39,358 nt of DNA from Auxenochlorella pyrenoidosa. Lineage: Eukaryota > Chlorophyta > Trebouxiophyceae > Chlorellales > Chlorellaceae. Positions 1-9,602 of the stretch are shown here, one piece after another. A program made the translations under genes and the position numbers. Below the pieces are notes generated by a model. That model worked only from the letters and a program-made list of their open reading frames with translations. It did not search any database and was not told the DNA's origin. Within the stretch, counting starts at the first letter, position 1. Each line of letters starts with the position of its first letter. Location of the stretch: assembly GCA_001430745.1 (NCBI GenBank), contig KQ481983.1:637545-676902 (forward strand), written 5' to 3'.

Positions 1-1627
1 GGCTGGTGACGCCGCGCCGGCCTGTGGCACGCGAGCCGCGGGCGGCAGGGGTGGTGGCGTTGTGCTGGCGTCGGGCACGGCCAGTGTTCCTCCGCGTGCC
101 ATCGGTGTGCGTGCTGCCGCTGCCGCTGCCTCCGGCGCCGTCGTTGTCGTGGCCATCGGCGCAGGCCGCATCGCCAGGCGCACCTGCATGGGCACAGCAG
201 GGCGAGATGAGGAGCCAGGCGGGCGGGTGGGATTGCAGGCCAGCAAGCAGCAGGCAGCCAAGCCTGCAGAAAAAGGAAATGGCACGCCCAGGTGGTGGGC
301 ACGCCGGCAAGCACCGAGCCAGGAGCGAGCATGTGCAAGCGCGGGGCTGCGAATCGCATGGGGTCAGCAGGAGGCATGCCAGGGCGGTGTGTGACGTGTT
401 GCGAGGTGTTGGGCTGGGGCGTGGTCTGGACCACAGGCAGTGAGCCTCCTCACCAGCTCCGGGCAGGCATGGCAGCGGCTCGGTGACGGCTGGCGCAGCC
501 GGTGGGGCGCCAAGCAGGAGGTGGTTCCAGTCCGGGGCTGAAGGAGAGGGGGGCACCAAGTCGTGGCGGGTTAGTCTCAGCTTGAGGCAGGAACGGCAGG
601 GTGCCGCGCGCCAGACGGGACACAGCAACACAGCAGGAGTAAGGTCGGCAAGCATGCCGATGTGGCACAGGGTGCGAATGGCAGGCAGGCCGGCGTGGCG
701 CAGGGGAGCGAGCGTCTGGAGGGGTGGGGAGGGTGCGCGGGCCGGATCACCTTTCTCCATTCCAGGGAGCGGCTCCGACGACATGCTGGCTTGCGCGTCA
801 GCAGGGGCCGGGTCTGCAACAGAGGGGCGGAACTCAGCACATTGAACTCAGCACATTAACAGCCAGCATTGAGGGCTCAGGGTGGGGTCTAGTGCAGCAG
901 GGAGGGCCAGGCGAAGCAGTGGCCAAAGGCACAGAACTAGCTGAGCGGCAAGGAGCACAGCGGCCCGGCCGGGCACGGCAGGTGCGCACCAGCAAAAAGG
1001 CGGGTAGGCGTTGACTGCTCCTCATCCGAGAGGGTGCGCAGCAGCGCCCGGTGCTCGGGGGTGGGCAGCCGTGGGCCCTCGTCGTAGGCGCTCGGGAAGC
1101 CCTCGCTGAGGGCGCTGGGGAAGGAGAGATAGGAGGGGTAGGCGTCCTCGGGCAGGCTGAGGGCAGCTGGGCCGGCGCTGCAGGGAGGGTTGAGGGGAAG
1201 GAGGGAGAAAGGGGTGAGCCAGGAGGGACCCCCAACTTCCTCGGGTGGATGGAGCCACCAACGTGCGGCGTGGGCGTTGCATACGAAACCTCCAACGTGC
1301 ACAGGGCCGAGCAGCGCGCCGCAGCCGCGCTGAACCACAGGCATGCCGCACCCCACAAAGCATGGCTGCACACTCCAGGCAGGCAGGCGCTCACGGCTGC
1401 AGCGCGGTGGTGGCTGGGGTGTGGGGGCTGCAAGCGTAGGCGGCGGCGCCGAGGTGCCCAGCGGGCATACACGGCGTCAGGCCTGCCGCGCCCGCCGGCG
1501 CGTGGGCCAGGGGCAGCACAGCATGGCTGCCTTGCCTGAGCGGCGAGACGGCGGCCGGGACCGCACGTCGAGCGCACGTCGAGCGCGCGTTCGCGGCGAC
1601 GATCGTGGCGTCGGCCGGCTCAGACAT
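1..1627 (-). CDS. Unrecognised disordered protein, N-terminal part (runs off left edge)
   Basis: Five phase-consistent exons can be built on the minus strand: 1627-1395, 1177-990, 813-751, 537-454 and 183-1 (incomplete). Every junction is GT-AG, with acceptors such as TTGCAG and ATGCAG, and the codons mostly end in G or C. The start at 1627 (MSEPADAT) is the first ATG in good context. An in-frame ATG lies about 13 codons upstream. The visible part, about 200 residues, is low complexity: Ala/Pro-rich at first, then a Ser/Pro/acidic stretch (PEDAYPSYLSFPSALSEGF), then a Gly/Ser-rich stretch and an Arg-rich basic segment at the edge. Such composition suits a disordered N-terminus of a nuclear or regulatory protein, but no domain is recognised. 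It is divergent from the coiled-coil gene at 2114. Exon structure is fairly secure; function is unknown. Confidence 0.6.
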
Positions 1628-2113
1628 GGCCTGGGCGTCGCCACGCCGGCGCTCTCGCAGCTGCATGCCCAGCAGAAGATGCAGAAACAGGCTAACCACA
1701 CTCTGGCGGGGCTCAATGGGTAGGACCGGACGACAGAGGAAGGATGTGAGAAATGGACGCGATCAACACGTTTGGGCCTGGACTCAGGTCCAGCAAGCTG
1801 CGTCAGCATCACCGGGGACATTTGCTCCTGACGGTCCTCACGTCCCAACGCTCTCCATGGCTAGGCCCTCACTAGCCTCCCCTCGCACCTCCTGCACCTG
1901 CCAGCAGCCGCACACGGCCTCCTGCTCCAAGCGCCGCCTCCCGCATGGCCCCATCACAGCAGGCGCTGCCAAGCACGCTCCGCAGCCTCGCCAGCAGCGG
2001 CCAGGGCGCAGGTGAGGGGCGGGGCAGTGTTGCGGGCTGGTTGCAGCTGTGCACGCGCCGGAGGGGCGCTGCAAGGCGGCCCAGACAGAGGCGGGAGGCC
2101 GCTCCCGGCTCGC
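1628..2113. other. Intergenic region between divergent genes
   Basis: About 490 bases between two outward-reading gene models. It should hold both promoters and 5' UTRs. No TATA box, repeat or RNA gene could be picked out, and the short frames here lack splice support or family resemblance. Confidence 0.4.
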
Positions 2114-3705
2114 ATGGCTTGTCGGAGCGCCATCTCCCGCCTGAATTGGAGATCGAATGCCCGATCACCGCGATCCATCGCTGTCGCGCAGGCCGGAAGG
2201 GCCTCAGTGGCGCCAGCGGGCGCCGGGAGGCCTCGCCCGGGGCCCAGCAGGCAAGGGGGAGAGCTGTGGGTATGCATTGTGTGATCGGTAGAGCGATGAT
2301 GGTGTCGCACGAGGCAGATGCCGAGTGCAGTACAGGGCGCTTCCGAGGTATATGCGCTTCCCAGCACAGCGCCTGAAGCGGCGTTACACGTGGTGATGTC
2401 ACGTGTCACCACCCTCTGCCTCTTGCAGCCAAGCGTCTTCAGCCACGCAGAGGCTCATTCAAGTGCTGTCAACTTGCCCAGTAGCTTGGTGCATGATTTG
2501 CCTAGCGCACCTCTCTTCCCCTTTCTGCAGGCTCCAATTCCCAAGTCGAGCGCCGCAGGCACCAACCATCTCAGCACGCAAGTGCATGCCAACTGGCCGC
2601 AACCCCAACGGTATGTCAAGTGCAGACGTTTCGCTCGTTGCATCGGGACGGTTTCCTCACCCTGTGCAGCACCAGACGCCTGTGCATGGGTGCCCACCTC
2701 TTGCATGCACCATCCCTGCCGTGCGGGGCGCTGGTCTGCTGTCGCCTCTGTCAGCCTGCTGCCTGCCCAAACACGCGCCATGCTTGTGCACAACTTGCCG
2801 CAACATCAGCCTGCATTCAAACCCGCACACTGCCCTGCAGCCTGGCTGCTTCCCTGGACACAGCGGGACCAAAGCAGGCAGTGCAGGAGGCCCAGGCTTT
2901 GCTGGCCGCCCTGAACGACACACTGGACTTCTACACCTCCCAAGGCCAGGGCCGCATCATGGCGGGGCTGCTGCACTACACCGCCGCCCTGCGCGAGCAG
3001 CTGGAGCGGAGCGGCGCCATGCCCGCCCTGCCAGCCACCCCTCCCCCCGACCTGGCGCAGCGCAGCGCAGCGCAGCGCAACATGCGCGACTTTCGCCTGC
3101 TCGCCTCGCACCTGGAGCGCCTGCTGGCGGGACTGCCGGCAGCGCTGGATGCCCAGCACGCCCAGCACGAGGCTGACAAGGAGTCGCTTCTGCGGCAGAC
3201 GCGCCGGGCTGAAAGCCGGGCGGGGCAGGCTGAGAGGATGCTCAAGCGACAGCAGAGGTGCGCCGATGGCGTTCGGTTTGCTATTTGCCCACATAGAGTG
3301 CAGCCGCGTTGTGCCAGCCAGCCTGCCTGCCTGCCTTCCTGGGCCGCATGCATGCATGGACCTGCCTGCCTGCCTTCCTGCCTGCCTGCTGATAGGGAAG
3401 CTGCCGCGCCGCCCTCTGTTGACTGCGAGCGACGCGTGTCCCTACACCTTGCGCTCCGCAGGGCAGAGGCATCGCTGCAAGAGAGCCTGGAGCGCGCCAG
3501 GAAGCGCGTGCGCACCATGGAAGGCAGCCTGGAGGAGAAGCGGGCCAAGCTGAGGCGCATGGAGCGCCAGGCAGAGGACAGGGCGCGTGCCACCAGGGCA
3601 AAGCAGGCCCGTCTGCATGCCGCTCTGGATGAGGCACCTGCGGAGAACAGGCGCCTCCGTCGATCCCAGGAGCCAAACCCTGGGCGCACGCAGTATCGGC
3701 GCTGA
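2114..3705 (+). CDS. Coiled-coil protein, unknown function
   Basis: The proposed exons are 2114-2269, 2429-2610, 2841-3257 and 3462-3705, joining in phase to about 332 residues and ending in TGA at 3703-3705. The last two exons are the secure part: they encode a long charged helical region (DKESLLRQTRRAESRAG, then ARKRVRTMEGSLEEKRAKLR) with heptad-like Leu/Arg/Glu spacing, so a coiled coil from about residue 180 to 310. The first exon is rich in Ser, Arg and Ala with almost no acidic residues, which resembles an organellar transit peptide, but this end is the least certain. An extra acceptor near 2672 would lengthen exon 3. The last intron holds (GCCT)n repeats. The gene converges with the CG-1 gene. 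No family is recognised. Confidence 0.5.
3258..3461. repeat. GCCT/GCAT tetranucleotide repeats in an intron
   Basis: Within the last intron of the coiled-coil gene there are two short blocks of repeated CCTG (about 3320-3340 and 3360-3390) and a GCATGCATG palindromic run between them. They look like a simple-sequence expansion of the pyrimidine tract. Confidence 0.6.
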
Positions 3706-4064
3706 GAATGAGGGCCATGATTGCCCAATGCTGTCGCAAAATTGCCGCAGGGTTGGGCAGGCAGCACAGCATGCTGCCTTGTGCTCCGGTAACTCCACTG
3801 CTTTCCTTTGCTTGATCTGTATTCCCCTCGGCCACATTCCACTCCCTGCTCTGTCTCTGTCCTTGGCAGCCTGCTCCCTACTTGCATTCAATAAGGGCAT
3901 TTCAAGACACAGCTGAAAACTGTGTGCAATCAAATGACAGCAAGCAGGGTGCGACAGAGCCATTGCAAGTCGGAGTGGCCAGAGTCCGGCAGGATGCGGC
4001 GCTGCCACCTCCTGCCTGCCAGGCGCACCTGGATCCTGCCGCGGCCCAGGCTGGTGTGGATGCA
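3706..4064. other. Convergent intergenic region (3' UTRs)
   Basis: Two genes end facing each other here (stops at 3705 and 4065). The stretch is AT-richer than the flanking exons, as expected for 3' UTRs. I see no gene, RNA or repeat in it. Confidence 0.5.
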
Positions 4065-7000
4065 TCAAAGAGGTTTGTCATTCTGCGCACAGTAGAGATT
4101 CACCCAGCTGCGCACAGACTCGACGTCGCCAGCACGGTAGCTGCCCGCCAGCATGTCCCAGTGCATGGCGGCCTTCTCAGCGTCCGCCTCGAAAATCTCC
4201 TGCTTGAGGAACACCTGCAGGCAAGGGGTCCAGGCAGGGGGGCCCAGCAGCGGGGGTGGGGGTCAACGAGCCGGCAGGGTACATGCCTGGCAGGCAATGG
4301 TCGTGGTGGGGAATGCGCTGCCCTGTCCCCAGGGGCGGCCAGGGGCCCGAAAAAGATGCCGGCAAGCATGCAGTAGGTGCATGGGAAGCGCAGGGCAAAG
4401 AGATAAGGGGACAGAACACGCGTTTCCAGGCAGCCCGCTCTGCCACAGCCTCGTCTCACCTGCATGCTGGCACGCTCCACCTGGCACGTGGACAGCATGG
4501 CCGGTAGCGCTGCTGCAATTCTGCGGCGGTCAGGGCTGGACCCCACTGCGTCCACTGCTTTCGCACGGTCAGCGTCAGAGGGCAGCTGCTGCCCTTGCGG
4601 TGCGGCGCTCGCGCTCGCCTGCAGCTGCTGCTGCGCGGCCTGCAGCTGCTGCTGCGCGACCTGCAGCTGCTTGCGCAGGCTGGCAGCCTCGTCAGCGGCA
4701 GTCTGCGCCTTCTGCAGCAGCTCGCCTTCGCGCACCGCGGAACGTTGCTGCTCTGCTTTCAGGGACTTCTTTGAGGCAGCAAGCATTTCCTCAGCAAGCC
4801 CGCGCCGCTCCTGCTCCGCTGCAAGCTCCTGCTGTGCTGCAGCCAGTTGGCCGGCAGTCTGCAACTGCTCGCGCTCTGCGGTCCAGCACTGCTGCCGCGC
4901 CTCCTTCAACGCCTGCTGCTCCACTGCAAGCTGCGCCCGAGCCGCCTCCAAATCCTCGTGCAGGTGCGTTGAGCGCTGCTGCGCTAACCAAGCGGACTGC
5001 TCTGCTGCCGCCACCTGCGACGCCGCTGCCTGCTGCCGCTCCTCCATCGACTTGCATCGTGCCTGTGCGGCGCGGCAGGCCTGCTCAGCCTCTTCAAGCC
5101 TGGCATCCATGTCCCGCCGCTCACGCTCTGCCCGCTCGCATCGCAGACGCCACTCTGCACCATCTGCCTGCTGCTGGTCTGTGGCTGCTGGACTCTGCGC
5201 GGCAAAGTGCGTGCCCTGCTGCTGCTGGGCAGGATGTTGGTGTGCGCCCTGCTGCTGCTGCTGCTGCTGTTGCTGCCTCTGCTGTTCCGAGAACTCCAGC
5301 GATAGCGTCTGGTGCTCTGTTGACTGTTGTGCTGGCCGCTGTGCCCGCTGCTCTCCAAAGTGCTGCTGCGGCGGTTGCTCCGGCTGTTGTGTTGCGGGCT
5401 GCGCCGGCTGCTGCGCTGGCTGCTGCGCCGCGGGCTGCGCCGGCTGCTCTGCGGGCTGGCGCGCTCCCGTGAAACCTGCCTGCTGCCCAGGTGGCTGCCT
5501 GCTCCACTGCTGCCCGCCCCGTTGCTCTGCCCCAAGCTCAGGCGGGTCGAACTGCATGGGCGCCACCTGCTGCTCAGCCCGCTGCTGGGGAAGCTGTGCC
5601 TGGGCTCCGCCCGAGGCGTCCCAGGCTGCAGCTGGAGCTGCAGCGCTGCCTGCCGCTTCCTGCTGGCTGGCGGCTGGCCGGGCCTGCCGCTTGGCGGCGG
5701 CCGGGCTTGGCCCGCCCTCGGCTTTGCCTGCACCTTGCAGGGACGGCATGCAGTTCCTCAACTGGTGGGCACCAGGGCATAAGATGCCGTTTGCCAGAAC
5801 TTGAATTCAAAGCTGTGCAGCCATCTGGCGCGATCTTCTTCAGAGCAGGCCCCCGGCCGATCAGCTCGTCGGCAAAAATATACCCAACCAGCCCGGGGGG
5901 CGTGGGGCAGGAGCCCAGGCCCACTCACGCTTGCCGCTCTTTGGGCCCGGCTTGCTCTCCTCGCTGGCATACTGCGGCGCATGGTGGTAGTGCACCAGCT
6001 GCAGGTGCCCGGTGGGCGCCGCCTCATCCAGCAGGGAGTAGCAGCGCACCTGCAGGGGTCGACAAGGCGCAAAGCCCTCAGTGGGCGAGCAAGGCCGGCT
6101 GCCACAACGGGCGGGAGGCCAGCAGGGCCCAAGGGTAATCGCTTGTGCACGCAGCCCGTTCTGTGCAGCCGGCGGCAGCGGTACACCTGCAGGGCGCCGT
6201 CCTTGGTCTTGTAGTAAACCACCTTGATGGCATCCTGCCCCTTGACTGCGGCAGGGAGCGGGCGGGATGGGCGGCGGTCTTACGCCGACGCCAGCCTGTG
6301 CACGCCATGCCCCAATGTCCAGAGCATGCGCTCTCTACAATGCGCTCTGCTGCTTAGCTGCACTGCAGGTTAGTCACCACGTCAGAAAAACTGCCCCCAG
6401 TGCAGACGCAGGCTCTAATTACCTTTCAGGATGGCGTTCCGCCTTGGGCCCCAGTCGTGCCCATCCGTCTTCCACACATCGTTGCCCTTGTGGCACAGGA
6501 ACAGGTCGCCAACTGGTGGGGGTGGGTGGGGTGTGGGGGTGGGGTGGGGTGGGGTGGGGGGGAGGTGTGGGTACTGGGGTAACATGCTGCATCAGGCGGC
6601 TGTTGAGCACAGCTTGTCGACTTTGTGCTGGCCAGGCTGAAGGCGCATCCCAGTGTTGCTTTCAGCCTGTGCACCCTGCTCAGATCAACATCGATAGACA
6701 GCAGCCCAGCCGCCTTGCTCGGGCAATTCCCCCCCAGGCTCTCACCTCCAGGCTTGGTGCTGGGGCGAACAACAGTGCGCAGCCCATGCTCCCCCGGGCT
6801 GGCCAGCAGCTCCTGCAGCTGCTCCCCAGCGAGCCAGCCGCTGCGAGCGGCCGTTATGATGTTGCTACTGGGCAGCGGGCTGCCAGCGGCCCCATCCTGC
6901 CTGGCTGCCGGCGCAGCCCCATCCTGCCTGGCAGCAGCTGCGGCGAGGGCCTCCAGGCTGCTGCCAGCCGCACCCGGCTGTGGTGTGGCCGAACTCATGG

Positions 7001-8403
7001 CGGGGGCAGCCGCCTGCTGCCCAGCGGCTGCCTGGGGCTGCTGCTGCTCGCCTGCCTGTGGCATCTGCACCGACTGTGCTGCTGCTGCAGGGGCTGCTGC
7101 CGATGCGCCTGCTGCTGCTGCAAGGGCTGACGCCGCTGTGCCTGCCGCGGCTGCTGCCGCCGGCGCTGCTGGACCCATGCCTGCCGCTGCGGCTGAGAAC
7201 GCTGCTGCTGTTGCCTGTTGCGCAGCTGCTGCGCCAAAGCCTGGGTGTGTGTGGCTGACCCGCAGCACTAGGCAGCCATCCTGCCATCCCTCTGAGACAA
7301 ACCTGAGGTGGCCGCCGGGCAGCACGCCCAGTGTACCATAGATCTGCTTCACAGTGTCGGCCTGCAACGGAAGCGCAGGTTTGGCACGCAGGGAAGGCGG
7401 CGGCATGAAAGCAGGCCCTGGAGGCGCATCCTGCAAGCCTACCCGGCGCCGCTGGGCCGGCCTGTCGGTGTTACTGCTGTCACCGTCGGGCCTCCTTTGC
7501 ACCCCCTTCGGCCCGGCTTTTCCCCGTCGCGTCCTGGCCTCACCGGCACGGGGTAGCCATCCACCTTGGGCTTGCCCAGGCCCTGCTCCTTCCTCTCCAG
7601 GCGCACACTGTCGTCGCGCGACGGCGGGTTCAGGCTGACCGGCGGCAGCTGCACCAGCTCGCCGCTAGTAAGCGCCAGCTTGAAGATGACGGTGGGCAGG
7701 TGCTGCTTGGAGGAGCCATGCTGCCAGGCAAACAGGCTCCTCAAGGTGCGCTCTGGAGGGATGTGCGGCACACAGCAGGGCGCAACGTTTGATGCTCGGA
7801 CATGGACAGCATTGTCCGCCCCATGCTGCACATGTGCAGCAGCAGTCCCACCATCCCCGCTTTTGAGCTCGCAACTCTGTGCAAACCAGCGAGGAAAGCA
7901 AATGCTCACTTGTCAGGGTGACGCTGGTGGGCACACCCTTGGGCTCCCAGGCCTGGCCGACACAGCGACGCCAGAGCCCCTCTGGCGGCTGCTGGACGAC
8001 GCCTGGCTCACCGGCGCCCTGCAGCAAGCAGAAGGCCAAAAACGAGAGCTTGGGAAGGCCGAAATTGTAATGAAACAACAGTCCAACTGGCACAGAGTCG
8101 CATCCATTTTGCCAGACCTTGCTTCCTCACCGCTCGCCGGACGGGCGCGGCGCAGTTTACCCGACCCCAAGTTTACCAGAGGAGGTCGGGGAGAGGTGGC
8201 CGGGCGGTAAACTGGCACCCCTGGCCCGGTAAAGTTCGCCCAAAACGGGCAGTGACGCTACTTCCCGACTGGACCGAGAACACAACACTCCAGAAGTATG
8301 GCGAGCGCACCTTGTGCCCGCTGCTATTGCCGGTGAATGAGCCCTGAGGCCGTGTGCTTTCGCTTCCAGGCCCGGGCTCGGTCGCGTCCTGGGGCGTGTC
8401 CAT
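4065..8403 (-). CDS. CG-1 domain (CAMTA-type) DNA-binding protein with Gln-rich coiled-coil C-terminus
   Basis: Nine exons (8403-8311, 8018-7910, 7752-7544, 7361-6746, 6512-6423, 6245-6187, 6049-5929, 5727-4460, 4214-4065) join in phase to about 904 residues. Exons 4-7 rebuild a CG-1 domain at about residues 308-425, the DNA-binding domain of calmodulin-binding transcription activators: WLAGEQLQELL, GDLFLCHKGNDVWKTDGHDW, IKVVYYKTKDGALQ, VRCYSLLDE, LQLVHYHHA. These follow the family order (W..L..IL, LFLF, DGHNW, V..CYY, CYW.L, LVHY). An Ala/Gln linker precedes it. The C-terminal half is Gln-rich and then a roughly 230-residue coiled coil with many QAR/AEQ heptads. The ankyrin repeats, IG/TIG fold and IQ motifs of canonical CAMTAs were not seen. 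The role is inferred as nuclear transcriptional regulation. Exons 1-2 are the weakest part; the family of the first 140 residues is unknown. Confidence 0.72.
5249..5286 (-). repeat. CAG trinucleotide tract encoding polyglutamine
   Basis: On the plus strand there are seven uninterrupted CTG units (5249-5269) followed by TTG, CTG, CCT and CTG triplets. Read on the minus strand inside the CG-1 gene they encode an almost pure Gln run within a wider Gln/Pro/Ala-rich segment. Length variation here would be in frame. Confidence 0.85.
6515..6572 (-). repeat. G-rich tract (C-rich pyrimidine tract of an intron)
   Basis: The plus strand carries repeated GGGGT runs. On the sense strand of the CG-1 gene this is a CCCCACCCC tract ending at the acceptor ACCAG at 6513. 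It can serve as the polypyrimidine tract; the complementary strand has G-quadruplex-forming runs. Confidence 0.6.
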
Positions 8404-9602
8404 ATCTCCCGGCAGAGGGCCTGACACGCCACTCCAGGCGCATGGACCAGGGAAGGCTGGCTAAAGGCACGGAAGGAAGGCCTGGGACTCGCCTCACATG
8501 CAGCGACAAGCTGTCAAGTGGCACCTCAGCAGGTGGACTTGGGCGTTGTCGTCCAACGTCCACGAGAGAAAAAAGGTTGAGTTGCAACATCCACACATGC
8601 TCAACCTGGCGTGTCTTGTCGACAGTTTGCGTATCATTGTTACAATCGCACCAACTCTGAGGGAGAGACTGGCTCCGTAATGCCATTCGATGCCAGGGCG
8701 GTGCCCTGGGTGGTTCCACATTTCCGTGAGTGCTACATCTCCATGCGATCATCTCACGTTAAGCAGCCACACCTTTGATGGCAAGTTCTCTTGTCATGTG
8801 TTGGCCATGCCTTGCCGGACCTGTGATTAGTAAAGAAAGCAAGCTTTGATTGGTAAAGACAGCAAAGGATTGTGACGGAATGCATCGCGAAGGTTTGCGG
8901 CAGAATGCATTGCGTTTGGCGAGGCAACAGCTGCATGCCTTCAACACCCTGGCCTCTTTCATCTCAGGACGAATTGATTCGAAATCTCCAGCTTGGGTTG
9001 ATTCAAGTCACTGCTGGTTTCTCCTGGCCTGCACGCTGGCTTTGATGGACTGAAAAACGCTCGAACAGCTTGATCATGTTGACAGCAGCACTCTGCTATT
9101 GGGAGCGTTCCCTGCTACAGTGGAGTTGTGCTGACAAAGATTCGCACATAATGATGCAAACGCTAACATGCACGCATAGTTCAAGTTTCAACAGGCTGGT
9201 GCCCGTGCGACTGGTGCTCACATTGCCGCGGCACTCCCACCCTCCAGCGTTGCCGCCAACCCTTCCGTGTTCCGAGCAATCGAGCGGTTTGGCGGACTGC
9301 TGCGAATCAACTATCGCCCCGAGTAGCATTTTCAGCATGCCATCCAAGCTGGAGGGCCCAAAGAAGGAGAAGAAGCCCTTCACATGCGGTGCCAGGCTGG
9401 CCGCTCACGCAAACCCAGACCCTGCCTGACAAAACACTGGGATCGCACTGCTCGTCCTCGCAGCAGGTTGAGAAGCTCGTTTGACGCAGGTCCTGTCGGC
9501 TGCCCGCACACCCTCTGCGGGAAAAGCCGCCCAGCCTTCATACAGCGGTCGTCTGCAATTCGGCAGCCCTAGCACACAACAGACATAGGGTCGGCTGCCG
9601 CT
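8404..9602. other. Divergent intergenic region, about 1.2 kb
   Basis: This lies between the start of the CG-1 gene (minus) and the NDUFV1 start codon (plus), so both promoters should be here. It is clearly less GC-rich than the genes. Short frames such as 9070-9429 have no splice support, biased codon use or recognisable family. No tRNA, repeat or TATA element is convincing. Confidence 0.4.

Noticed and set aside
4464..5804. 446-codon plus-strand frame very rich in Cys, Ala and Ser
   Set aside because: It is the antisense of the Gln/Ala coiled-coil exon of the CG-1 gene. CAG/GCG codons read backwards give Cys/Ala runs. No splice sites or domain support it.
9070..9429. 119-codon plus-strand frame upstream of NDUFV1
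   Set aside because: It has AT-richer non-biased codons, no recognisable motifs and lies in the divergent promoter region.
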